Positions 7,060 through 15,970 of a stretch of DNA of 32,210 bases are shown here, piece after piece. This DNA comes from Eubacteriaceae bacterium. Its GTDB lineage: Bacteria; Bacillota; Clostridia; Eubacteriales; Eubacteriaceae. The stretch covers positions 1-32,210 of the forward strand of contig JAFRBB010000022.1 of assembly GCA_017405085.1 (NCBI GenBank), read 5' to 3'. Within the stretch, counting starts at the first letter, position 1; each line of letters starts with the position of its first letter. The notes beneath the pieces were generated by a model, which was given only the letters and a program-made list of their open reading frames with translations, was not told where the DNA came from and searched no databases. A program made the translations under genes and the position numbers.

Positions 7060-7380
7060 CTGCATTTGAGCGATAAGCTCTTGTCAAGGGGCTGTGTGCT
7101 TTGGCACGATTGCGTGTCAAAGCACATCGACATTTGACAAAGCAACGGACGTGAGCACATTGCGCGATTCCACCCGCTTCGCGGGGTAGGTTCGCATGGG
7201 TAAGCCGTGCACTTTTCCACCCGCTGCGCTTGATAAGTTCGCATGAGCCAAATCAAAGATTTGGCTGCTCACTTAAGCGCGGGTGCGAATGGTTGCCGAA
7301 CCCGGGAGCGTAGCGGAGCAATTCGGGCTTATCGCTTAGCTCTCTCACTCGAATCCAAATGTGGTGAGCAAAATACTATA
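7060..7380 (-). repeat. palindromic repeat block, copy A of a dispersed family
   Basis: This non-coding block carries several hairpins: a long stem TGTGCTTTGGCACG/CGTGTCAAAGCACA (7095-7126) inside TTGTCAA/TTGACAA (7081-7087/7134-7140), CCCGC/GCGGG (about 7173-7185), CCAAATC/GATTTGG with a TTT loop, and a GAGCGTAGC hairpin (7296-7326). Its part 7216-7274 matches 27819-27877 in opposite orientation with about 6 differences in 59 nt. I see no gene in it. Confidence 0.75.
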
Positions 7381-7406
7381 CCAAAGTCAAAACGAAAAGA
7401 GGCAAT

Positions 7407-8894
7407 ATGAAAATCGTATCACCTTCGGAAATGGCCATAATGGATCAAAAGACTATCGAAGCGGGCATCACTGATTATGAACTCATGGAGCGCGCCGGCA
7501 CACGATGTGCGGAAATTATCATCCGTGATATTACTGCCGGAGAAAAAATTCTTGTGCTTTGCGGAACGGGCAATAACGGCGGAGACGGTTTGGTCATCGC
7601 AAGGTTGTTATACCATGCCGGATATGCCGTCACGACCTACATTTTCGGCGATCCCTCGAAAATGACGCCCTCTTGCAAAAAGAATGTTGAGAGACTGAAA
7701 GCCATCGGCGCATCTGTCCGATTAGGATCAAACGCTGAGTCTGTCTATTTCGCGAAAGCCGATGTGATCATCGACGCGGTATTTGGAAACGGACTCAAAA
7801 ACAGGCCGATTTCCCCGGATATGAAAGCTGTCTTTGATGCGGTGAATGAGGGGAACGCCCGGGTATTCGCCATCGACAGTCCTTCGGGACTTCGGGGGGA
7901 TAACGGTAAAACCATCGGAGCCGCCATCAAAGCGGACCGGACTTTGGTGATTCAAAATATCAAAACGGGCCTGCTACTAAACGAAGGCCCCGATACTGCC
8001 GGTGAGATCTGCATCGTTGATGTGGGCATTGACGAGAATACCGTGGAGACGGGCAAATATCGTTTGACCATTGATGATTTAAGCCCGATTGGAGGGAGAA
8101 AAAAACAATCCCACAAATATCAATACGGCTATGTCGGTGTCATCGCCGGGAGCCGGGGCATGCTCGGCGCGGGATTGCTTGCCTGCTCAGCCGCCATCAA
8201 AACCGGGGCCGGTCTTGTCGAAGGGTGGGTCGATGACCAGATCTATCCCATCATGGCTGCCAAAATGCCTTGGGAAATCATGGTCAAACCCTATGGGAAA
8301 CGCGTTGACGCCCTTGAAGCGTCCAAAGTAACGGTTTGGCTCTACGGTCCGGGATGCGGCAGAACCACCAATGACGGCGAACTGCTCCGGGCGCTTTTGG
8401 GTAGCGATAAACCCGTTGTCATTGACGCCGATGGGCTTTGGCATTTGTCAAGGCATCGTGATCTTCTGAAAAACCATCGCGCGCCCCTCGTGATCTCGCC
8501 CCACATCGGAGAATTTTGCGCCCTTTCCGGAATCGGTCAACAGGAATTAAGCGAAGATCCCGTTGCCATCGGGCGGTCCTTTGCGAAAGAAAACAATTTG
8601 ATACTCATCTTGAAAAATCATCACACGATGATCTTTACACCGGACGGCTGTGTCCGTTTTAACATGACGGGCAATCCCGGAATGGCCACAGCGGGCTCTG
8701 GAGACGTTCTTGCCGGGATGCTCGCAGGGTTTATTGCTCAGACAGAGGATCTCACCGTGGCGGTACAAAGGGCTGTTTGCATCCACGGTCTTGCCGGCGA
8801 TATGGCCCGGGATCATGTGGGGGAATGCTCCCTTACGGCTTCCGATATCATCAAGGCCCTTCCCGGGGCCATCCGACGAATCACTGAACCGTGA
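7407..8894 (+). CDS. nnr: bifunctional NAD(P)H-hydrate epimerase / ADP-dependent NAD(P)H-hydrate dehydratase
   Basis: A 495-aa repair enzyme for hydrated nicotinamide cofactors. The N-terminal half (about 1-210, YjeF_N fold) is the epimerase, with GTGNNGGDG at 53-61, VIDAVFGNGLKNRPI and FAIDSPSGLRGDNG. The C-terminal half (about 220-495) is the ribokinase-like dehydratase, with GYVGVIAGSRGMLGAG, VIDADGLWHLSRH, ISPHIGEFCALSG and the catalytic GNPGMATAGSGD (422-433) whose final Asp433 is the expected base. The length is normal for the fused bacterial form. Together they convert R- and S-NAD(P)HX back to NAD(P)H using ADP. A modest GAGG lies before the ATG. It stands first in the run leading to miaB, 57 nt downstream; no promoter was convincing in the repeat block upstream. 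Confidence 0.95.
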   Translation: MKIVSPSEMAIMDQKTIEAGITDYELMERAGTRCAEIIIRDITAGEKILVLCGTGNNGGDGLVIARLLYHAGYAVTTYIFGDPSKMTPSCKKNVERLKAIGASVRLGSNAESVYFAKADVIIDAVFGNGLKNRPISPDMKAVFDAVNEGNARVFAIDSPSGLRGDNGKTIGAAIKADRTLVIQNIKTGLLLNEGPDTAGEICIVDVGIDENTVETGKYRLTIDDLSPIGGRKKQSHKYQYGYVGVIAGSRGMLGAGLLACSAAIKTGAGLVEGWVDDQIYPIMAAKMPWEIMVKPYGKRVDALEASKVTVWLYGPGCGRTTNDGELLRALLGSDKPVVIDADGLWHLSRHRDLLKNHRAPLVISPHIGEFCALSGIGQQELSEDPVAIGRSFAKENNLILILKNHHTMIFTPDGCVRFNMTGNPGMATAGSGDVLAGMLAGFIAQTEDLTVAVQRAVCIHGLAGDMARDHVGECSLTASDIIKALPGAIRRITEP

Positions 8895-8951
8895 TGTCAG
8901 CAATTCCCGAAACGACCGGGTACTATTTAAAATAAGCATTAGAGAAAAAAT

Positions 8952-10274
8952 ATGAACAAAACCTATAAAATCATGACTTATGGCTGTCAAATGAACGAGA
9001 ACGATTCAGAAAAACTCTCGGGCATGCTAAAAGCCATGGGCTACACCAAAACAGAAGACGAAAAAACGGCCGGAGTTGTCATTTTAAACACCTGTTCAGT
9101 CAGAGAAAACGCCGATGTCCGGGTTTTCGGTAATCTCGGCGCTTTCAAAAGTTATAAAAAAACCAATCCGGAAATGGTCCTCGCCGTTTGCGGCTGCATG
9201 ATGCAGCAACCTCATATCGTTGAGGAAATCAAAACAAAAAATCCCCAGGTTGACATTGTTTTCGGCACCCATAACCTGCATCGTTTCCCGGAACTTTTAA
9301 CCAAGCATTTAACCTCCGATGAGCGTGTGTTTGAAATATTTGAAGATGACGATGGGCTGGTGGAAAATCTGCCCGTGGACCGACGGTATCCTTTCAAAAG
9401 CTACGTGTCCATCATGAAAGGCTGCAATAACTTCTGCACTTATTGCATCGTGCCTTACACCCGGGGCAGGGAAGTCAGCCGCCCCCATCAAAAGATCATT
9501 GAGGAAATCAAAAATCTCGTCACCGACGGTTGCCTTGAGGTCACCCTTCTCGGACAAAATGTCAACTCCTACGGCAATGACAGAGCAGACGATTATCATT
9601 TTGCCGATTTGCTCAGAGACGCAAATGCTATTGACGGACTGAGGCGCATTCGGTTTATGACATCCCATCCCAAGGATTTTACCGATGAGGTGATCGAGGC
9701 CATTGCCGAATGTGAAAAAGTGTGTCCGGCCATTCATTTGGCAGTCCAGTCCGGAAGCACCGCTGTTTTAAAAGCCATGCACCGGGGATATACCAAAGAA
9801 CACATCATCGCTTTGGTTCAAAAAATCCGTGCGCAAATTCCCGAAGCCGCCATCACCACCGACATCATCGTCGGCTTTCCCGGTGAGACGGAAGCGGATT
9901 TTGAAGATACCCTTGATGTCGTTCGCGCCTGTCATTTTGACGCGGCCTTTTCCTTCATCTATTCTAAACGAACCGGCACGCCGGCGGCGACGATGGACGG
10001 TCAAATCCCCAGCGAGGTCGGGCATGACCGCCTCAACAGGCTTTTGGCCTGTCTTCATGAAATCGGAGCCGATCAAAACGCGCCTTATCACGACCGGGAC
10101 GTCGAGGTGCTCGTCGAAGGCCAAAGCAAGCACAATCCCGGACGACTGACCGGCAGAACTCAAAACGGCAAACTGGTTAACTTTGACGGAGATCCGAAAA
10201 GCATCGGCACCATTGTCACCGTTCATATCGATGAGGCCAAAACCTTCAGCCTGGACGGCAGACAGATTTTTTAG
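8952..10274 (+). CDS. miaB: tRNA-2-methylthio-N6-dimethylallyladenosine synthase
   Basis: A 440-aa radical SAM methylthiotransferase. The UPF0004 domain carries the auxiliary cluster ligands C12 (YGCQMNENDSE), C48 (NTCSVRENA) and C82 (CGCMMQQ). The radical SAM motif is C158, C162, C165 (GCNNFCTYCIVPYTRGREVS). A C-terminal TRAM domain (about 375-438, VEVLVEGQSKHNPGRLTGRT) binds tRNA. The VRENAD and PYTRGRE motifs separate MiaB from MtaB and RimO. It adds the methylthio group to i6A37 made by MiaA, encoded in the same cluster. It precedes mutS by 20 nt and is probably in one transcript with mutS-mutL-miaA, an arrangement common in Clostridia. Confidence 0.96.
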   Translation: MNKTYKIMTYGCQMNENDSEKLSGMLKAMGYTKTEDEKTAGVVILNTCSVRENADVRVFGNLGAFKSYKKTNPEMVLAVCGCMMQQPHIVEEIKTKNPQVDIVFGTHNLHRFPELLTKHLTSDERVFEIFEDDDGLVENLPVDRRYPFKSYVSIMKGCNNFCTYCIVPYTRGREVSRPHQKIIEEIKNLVTDGCLEVTLLGQNVNSYGNDRADDYHFADLLRDANAIDGLRRIRFMTSHPKDFTDEVIEAIAECEKVCPAIHLAVQSGSTAVLKAMHRGYTKEHIIALVQKIRAQIPEAAITTDIIVGFPGETEADFEDTLDVVRACHFDAAFSFIYSKRTGTPAATMDGQIPSEVGHDRLNRLLACLHEIGADQNAPYHDRDVEVLVEGQSKHNPGRLTGRTQNGKLVNFDGDPKSIGTIVTVHIDEAKTFSLDGRQIF

Positions 10275-10294
10275 AATTAGAAAAGGAGAACACC

Positions 10295-12940
10295 ATGGGA
10301 CTGACGCCAATGATGCGCCAATATCTCGCTGTCCATGAGCGTGTGCCCGACGCCATCTTGTTTTTTCGTCTCGGTGACTTTTACGAAATGTTTTTTGACG
10401 ATGCCGTTACGGCATCCAAAGAGCTGGAAATCGTGCTGACGGGCAAGGATTGCGGCCTTGAGGAGCGGGCGCCGATGTGCGGTGTGCCTTATCATTCGGC
10501 GGAAAGCTACATCGCCAAGTTGGTCGAAAAAGGGCACAAGGTCGCTGTTTGCGAACAGATGGAGGATCCAAAGGCGGCAAAAGGCATCGTCGAAAGAGAT
10601 ATCGTGAGGATTGTCTCACCGGGGACCATCAGCTCCGACGATTACATCAAAGCATCCGAAAATAATTATCTCGTGTCTCTCTGCCTTGATCGCCAGATTA
10701 TCGGCCTTGCCTATACCGACGTGTCCACCGGCGCTTTTTACGCCACGGAAATACCGTCAGAAAAAGATGACCGTCATCTTCAAAACGAGCTTGGTAGAAT
10801 CGCGCCTTCGGAAATCGTGTTGAATCCCGCACTCTACAAAAAAGAAGGATTTCTAAAATCCTTGGAGACGCGCTTTAGCTGCATGACGGATTTGGTCGAA
10901 CAAAGCACGTTTGAATTGGGCGCCTGCAAAAAACGCGTCAAGGAGCATTTTCATGTCTATGCCTTGGATGCCCTCGGAATGGAAGGTCATGACGCGGCGG
11001 TCCGCGCCGCCGGAGCCTTGCTTGCTTATATTGATGAAACCCAAAAAACCGAGTCTGCCCATATCAATCATCTCGCGTATTATCAGACTGACGCTTATAT
11101 GCTCCTCGATCTCTCCGCCAGGAAACATCTGGAACTCACCGAAACCATGCGAAGCGGCGAAAAACGGGGAAGTCTGCTTTGGGTGCTTGATCACAGCGTG
11201 ACGGCCATGGGCGCGAGAATGCTCAGGCAATGGGTCATCTCGCCGCTCATTCGGGCAGATGAAATCAAAACGAGACAAAGGGATGTCGAGGAACTCACCA
11301 ATAATACCAGCAGTTTTAAAGAACTGAAGGCCTGCCTTGGAAAAATTTATGATATCGAGCGCATTTGCGCCAAGGCGGCCTATGGTACTTTAAATCCCAA
11401 AGATCTCCTTGCCCTCAAGCAATCCCTACGGGTCATGCCGAATCTGACAAACGTTATTTCCGACATGAATGCCCCCGGTCTATTTGAAAAATACGGTCGT
11501 TGCGATCAACTGACGGATATTTATGAACTGATTGATTCGGCCATTAACGACGACGCGCCTTTTGCCTTAAAAGACGGCAATGTGATCAAAAAAGGCTATC
11601 ATCCCGAGGTGGATAAAACCCGGGAAGCCAGTCTCAAGGGCAAGGACTGGCTTCGGGATCTGGAAACGGCGGAACGGGAAAAAACCGGCATCAAAAATCT
11701 CAAAGTGAAATACAACAAAGTTTTCGGTTACTTCATTGAGGTCACAAAATCCAATTTGGACTTAGTCCCAGAATCTTATATCCGAAAACAAACCCTTACC
11801 GGTTCCGAACGCTTTTTCACCACCGAACTCAAAGCCATGGAAACGGAAATTCTCGGCGCCGAGGAAAAGCTTTCCCGCCTTGAGTATCAATTGTTTCGGG
11901 AGATCCGCGAAAAAATTGTCGAGCAGATCGGACGCATTCAGGCTTTGGCAAGCAAGATCGCGACCTTGGACGCCACTTTTGCTTTGGCAACAGCGGCCGC
12001 CATCGGTCATTATGTCAAACCTGAAATTGCCGAAGACGGCGTCATCGACATTCGCGGCGGCCGTCATCCCGCGGCGGAAGCTTTGATGGAAAAAAACACC
12101 TTTATCGCCAACGATTGCCTGCTCAATCAGGATGACAACCGCATGATGCTGATCACCGGTCCCAACATGGCCGGTAAATCCACCTACATCAGACAGGTTG
12201 CCATTATCACATTGATGGCACAAATCGGTTCTTTTGTCCCGGCGGATTTTGCCCATATCGGCATTGTCGACCGCGTGTTTACCCGGGTTGGCGCGTCCGA
12301 TGATCTTACCACTGGTCAAAGCACATTTATGGTGGAAATGTCTGAAGTGTCCAATATTTTAAAAAACGCCACACCGAAAAGTCTCGTCATTTTGGACGAA
12401 ATCGGGAGGGGAACCAGCACTTTTGACGGAATCAGCATCGCCTGGGCCGTTGTGGAATATCTTCTCAATCCCAAAATCTGCGGTGCCAAAACATTGTTCG
12501 CTACCCATTATCATGAGCTCACCGAACTGGAAAGTCTGGAAAAAGGCATTCACAATTACAGCATCGGCCTTAAAGAAACCCAAAACGGCGTCATCTTTTT
12601 GCGTAAGATCAAATCCGGCGCCGCCGATAAAAGCTACGGCATCGAAGTGGCAACGCTGGCGGGCTTTCCCAAAAGCGTCACCAAACGGGCCAAATCGGTC
12701 CTTCGAGAACTGGAAAAAGGCGAGAAGACATACAGAGAAGGTCTTTTTGATCATGACGCTTCCCGTGTGGCGGAAGATCAGATCAGTTTTATCACAATGG
12801 CCCAAAACACCTTAACCGAGACAGAAAGACAAGTTCTTGACGATTTGAAAGACATTGAGATCAATACGATGACGCCCATGGAAGCCATCAATACCCTTAG
12901 CGCCCTTAAAACAGCGCTCACCGCCGGAGGATCAACATGA
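10295..12940 (+). CDS. mutS: DNA mismatch repair protein MutS
   Basis: An 881-aa full-length MutS. The mismatch-reading Phe-x-Glu is F29-Y30-E31 in RLGDFYEMFFDDA. The connector, lever and clamp domains fill the middle, and the C-terminal ABC ATPase has Walker A GPNMAGKST (about 622-630), the signature STFMVEMSE, Walker B VILDEIGRGTST and the His loop FATHYHELTELE. It recognises mismatches and small loops and recruits MutL. The start follows AAAAGGAG closely. Its last four bases (ATGA) contain the mutL start codon, so the two repair proteins are translationally coupled. Confidence 0.97.
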   Translation: MGLTPMMRQYLAVHERVPDAILFFRLGDFYEMFFDDAVTASKELEIVLTGKDCGLEERAPMCGVPYHSAESYIAKLVEKGHKVAVCEQMEDPKAAKGIVERDIVRIVSPGTISSDDYIKASENNYLVSLCLDRQIIGLAYTDVSTGAFYATEIPSEKDDRHLQNELGRIAPSEIVLNPALYKKEGFLKSLETRFSCMTDLVEQSTFELGACKKRVKEHFHVYALDALGMEGHDAAVRAAGALLAYIDETQKTESAHINHLAYYQTDAYMLLDLSARKHLELTETMRSGEKRGSLLWVLDHSVTAMGARMLRQWVISPLIRADEIKTRQRDVEELTNNTSSFKELKACLGKIYDIERICAKAAYGTLNPKDLLALKQSLRVMPNLTNVISDMNAPGLFEKYGRCDQLTDIYELIDSAINDDAPFALKDGNVIKKGYHPEVDKTREASLKGKDWLRDLETAEREKTGIKNLKVKYNKVFGYFIEVTKSNLDLVPESYIRKQTLTGSERFFTTELKAMETEILGAEEKLSRLEYQLFREIREKIVEQIGRIQALASKIATLDATFALATAAAIGHYVKPEIAEDGVIDIRGGRHPAAEALMEKNTFIANDCLLNQDDNRMMLITGPNMAGKSTYIRQVAIITLMAQIGSFVPADFAHIGIVDRVFTRVGASDDLTTGQSTFMVEMSEVSNILKNATPKSLVILDEIGRGTSTFDGISIAWAVVEYLLNPKICGAKTLFATHYHELTELESLEKGIHNYSIGLKETQNGVIFLRKIKSGAADKSYGIEVATLAGFPKSVTKRAKSVLRELEKGEKTYREGLFDHDASRVAEDQISFITMAQNTLTETERQVLDDLKDIEINTMTPMEAINTLSALKTALTAGGST

Positions 12941-14931
12941 AAATAAAAATGCTCAGTCGGGAAACCATCGAGAAAATAGCGGCGGGAGAGGTCATTGTCC
13001 GCCCGGAGTCTGTGGTCAAAGAGCTCGTTGAAAACGCCGTTGACGCCGGAGCTTCTCAAATCGACGTGATGATTGAGGAAGGCGGAAAAAAACGAATCCG
13101 CGTCACGGATAACGGTTCCGGTATTGCGTATAATGAAATTCCGTTAGCCTTTGAGCGCCATGCCACCAGCAAACTGACGACGATTGACGATCTTTCCGCT
13201 ATCGACACACTGGGATTTCGCGGTGAAGCCCTCGCTTCCATTGCCGCCGTCAGTCGAGTGTCGGTGACAACCATTGCGGAGGAAGAGGAAATGGGAAGTC
13301 ATACGGTGCTCGAGGGCGGAAAAGTTGTTGTCAGAGACATGATTTCTTACAATCGAGGAACGGATATCGACGTTACCGATCTGTTTTACAACGTTCCGGC
13401 GCGAAAGAAGCACATGTTAAAAAGCAGTAAAGAAGAAAGCGCTGTCCATGATTTAATGGAGCGTTTGGCTCTTTCGCATCCCGAAATCGCATTCTCTTAT
13501 GACCGCGATGGGAAAAAAGTCTTTACTACGTCCGGAAATGGTTCGGTCGCAGAGGTGATTGCCTGTCTTTACGGAAAAAGCTTTTTATCCGGCATGCGCG
13601 AAATCGATGTGACCAACGATCCGATGAAAGTTCGCGGTTACATCGGAGATATCACGCAGACCCGAGGAAGAAGGGATCGTCAGATTTTCTTTTTAAACGG
13701 CCGCTATGTCCGAAATCGGGAGCTTTCTCATTCCTTTGAGAGCGCGTATGAAGGCTATTTGATGAACCATCGTCATCCTTCGGGCATTCTCTTTATCACC
13801 CTTCCGGGACACATGATTGATGTGAACATGCATCCGGCAAAAACCGTCGTCGGAATTTTAAATGAAAGTCTGGTCGGTATTTTGTTTCGTCAGGGTATTC
13901 GAAGCGCCCTCCGTGCCCAGGATTTGTCGGTTGATCTAACCAATCAAATGCCGAGTTCTTCCAAAACATCCTCAAAATCTGATCTCGACATTCAGATGAC
14001 CGTCGATTTGCCGGGGATCTCACCCGACGATCCTTTCACGTCTGTCGACTATCAAGGGAGAAAAAAAGACTCGCCGGTCAAAACGGTAAGCTCAGAATTT
14101 ACCGATTTGCGCGGCCAACATTTTGTGGCGGAAGAGAGATCCTCGTTTCGGCCCGTTTCCCATAACACGGATCAAAACGCGGCGAAAATTGAGAAGACGC
14201 CTGATCTCGAAAAAGGGGAAAACCCGGCAAAATCTGCTGATTTTCTGACTAGAGGGCCCCTTATTGTCAGCGCTTCGTCATCGCAAGAAGATAAATCCAT
14301 CAATCCGCTTCACCCTGTGGGGGAAGGGGAAAATCAGTCCAAGGGTATCAATTTTTCTGGCTGCCGCGTGGTCGGTCAACTTTTTAAAACCTACGTTTTA
14401 CTCGAGCGCGAAAATGATATTATCATGATCGATCAACACGCGGCCCATGAGGCTTTTTATTTTGAAACGCTGCGGAGAAAATTTGAAAACAACGAGGGAT
14501 TTGATGCTCAGACACTTTTGATACCCGTGCCCGTCGACGTGTCAAAAAAGATCATGGCGGATTTTAACGACCTTGAGGCTTCACTTCAAAAACTTGGCTT
14601 CGAATGTGATGTTTTCGGAGATGACGCGCTCATGGTCCGTTCGGTTCCAGTGCTTTTCGGAAATCCATTGGAGGCTCATGCGGTCGTTTTGTTTATCGAA
14701 AGCTTAACGGCGTCGGATGATACCCTGCGTCGTGATTTGTACTATCGCATAGCGACAATGGCATGTAAAAGCGCAATCAAGGGCAACATGCACCTTGAAG
14801 AGTCGGAAATCGAGACGCTGCTCAGACGCTTGGAAAGTTTAGCCAATCCGTTTACCTGTCCCCATGGACGGCCGATTATTCTAAGACTTTCCCGATACGC
14901 TCTTGAAAAATTGTTTAAGCGGGTGGTTTGA
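12937..14931 (+). CDS. mutL: DNA mismatch repair endonuclease MutL
   Basis: A 664-aa MutL. The GHKL ATPase domain at the N-terminus shows ELVENAVDAGA, VTDNGSGI, HATSKL and DTLGFRGEALASI. A poorly conserved linker covers about 330-470. The C-terminal domain is the nicking type: DQHAAHEAFYFE at 499-510 fits the metal-binding D-Q-H-A-x2-E-x4-E motif, with ACKSAIK (from 609) and CPHGRP (641-646) completing the endonuclease site. This agrees with a bacterium that lacks MutH and uses MutL itself for strand incision. It overlaps mutS by 4 bp and ends 1 nt before the miaA start. Confidence 0.97.
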   Translation: MKIKMLSRETIEKIAAGEVIVRPESVVKELVENAVDAGASQIDVMIEEGGKKRIRVTDNGSGIAYNEIPLAFERHATSKLTTIDDLSAIDTLGFRGEALASIAAVSRVSVTTIAEEEEMGSHTVLEGGKVVVRDMISYNRGTDIDVTDLFYNVPARKKHMLKSSKEESAVHDLMERLALSHPEIAFSYDRDGKKVFTTSGNGSVAEVIACLYGKSFLSGMREIDVTNDPMKVRGYIGDITQTRGRRDRQIFFLNGRYVRNRELSHSFESAYEGYLMNHRHPSGILFITLPGHMIDVNMHPAKTVVGILNESLVGILFRQGIRSALRAQDLSVDLTNQMPSSSKTSSKSDLDIQMTVDLPGISPDDPFTSVDYQGRKKDSPVKTVSSEFTDLRGQHFVAEERSSFRPVSHNTDQNAAKIEKTPDLEKGENPAKSADFLTRGPLIVSASSSQEDKSINPLHPVGEGENQSKGINFSGCRVVGQLFKTYVLLERENDIIMIDQHAAHEAFYFETLRRKFENNEGFDAQTLLIPVPVDVSKKIMADFNDLEASLQKLGFECDVFGDDALMVRSVPVLFGNPLEAHAVVLFIESLTASDDTLRRDLYYRIATMACKSAIKGNMHLEESEIETLLRRLESLANPFTCPHGRPIILRLSRYALEKLFKRVV

Positions 14932-14932
14932 C

Positions 14933-15880
14933 ATGAAAGCACATATACCGGTCATCGTCGGCGCGACGGCTTCGGGTAAGACTGACACCGCGGTGGCCTT
15001 CGCCAAAAAAACGGATGGAGAAATCATTTCTGCCGATTCCATGCAGATTTACACAGAGATGGCCATCGGAACCGCAAAACCGACGCCTTCGGAAATGAAA
15101 GGCGTTGCCCATCACTTGATCGATTGCGTCTCGCCGAAAGAAGCCTATAGTGTCGCGCGGTTTCAAAAAGACGCTTTTCATGCCATCTCCGATATTTTGG
15201 GCAGAAAGAAAACGCCGGTGATTGCCGGCGGAACAGGTCTATACATCAACGCGCTGACAAAGCCCTGGAGCTTTTCCGGACCTGAGGATACAACGGTTCT
15301 TCGTCGTTCCCTTGAGGATGACTATGATAAAAACGGCGCGGAAACCATGTGGCAGGCCCTGCACGCTGTGGATCCCTTGACTGCCGAGAAAATCCACCCT
15401 CATAACAAGCAAAGGCTGGTGCGGGCTCTGGAAATCTATCATTCGACAGGAAAACCAAAATCATTTTGGGATGAGAAAGCCGCAAATATCGATATGCCTT
15501 ATCATTATGCGATCATGGGATTGACCATGCCAAGGGAGATATTATACGAACGGATTAACAGACGGGTCGATCTCATGATCAAAAAAGGCTTGCCGGAGGA
15601 AGTAAAAGCACTGCTTGATAAGGGATATGATCCTGAATTGACATCCCTTCAGGCCATCGGCTATAAAGAACTCATCCCCGCCGTCAAAGGGGAGATACCA
15701 TTATCCGAAGCCGTCGAGACCCTTAAAAAAAACACCCGTCATTTTGCCAAAAGGCAGTTGACATGGTTTAGAAAAGACCACAGAATTGTCACCTTTGACA
15801 TTACAGCTTATGACTCTCCCGAAACCCTCGCCGGAGCGATGGTAGCCCATTATCAAAAACAACTGGACGGAAACAAATAG
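14933..15880 (+). CDS. miaA: tRNA dimethylallyltransferase
   Basis: A 315-aa enzyme that transfers a dimethylallyl group to A37 of tRNAs reading UNN codons, the substrate for MiaB. The P-loop GATASGKTDTAVAFA is at the N-terminus, followed by ISADSMQIYTEMAIGTAKP, HHLIDCVSP and PVIAGGTGLYINAL, and later by KQRLVRALEIYHSTGKP and LQAIGYKEL, all typical. A longer frame opens at 14903 inside mutL; I choose ATG 14933 because it gives the normal family N-terminus and length and sits 1 nt past the mutL stop. The ribosome binding site is weak (GGGTGG), which suits translational coupling to mutL. Confidence 0.95.
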   Translation: MKAHIPVIVGATASGKTDTAVAFAKKTDGEIISADSMQIYTEMAIGTAKPTPSEMKGVAHHLIDCVSPKEAYSVARFQKDAFHAISDILGRKKTPVIAGGTGLYINALTKPWSFSGPEDTTVLRRSLEDDYDKNGAETMWQALHAVDPLTAEKIHPHNKQRLVRALEIYHSTGKPKSFWDEKAANIDMPYHYAIMGLTMPREILYERINRRVDLMIKKGLPEEVKALLDKGYDPELTSLQAIGYKELIPAVKGEIPLSEAVETLKKNTRHFAKRQLTWFRKDHRIVTFDITAYDSPETLAGAMVAHYQKQLDGNK

Positions 15881-15970
15881 ATAATGGACTATCCTCAAAC
15901 AAAAAAACAATCACACAATACAAAAATGAGCGTGCGGTATTCATAGACGCAACGCGAAAAAGGAAACATT

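Noticed and set aside
7023-7256. 77-codon minus-strand frame in the repeat block before nnr
   Set aside because: It consists of palindromic repeat sequence and the terminator, with no ribosome binding site or recognisable product.
11762-12319. 185-codon minus-strand frame inside mutS
   Set aside because: It is antisense to the conserved MutS core with no independent support; mutS is unmistakable on the + strand.
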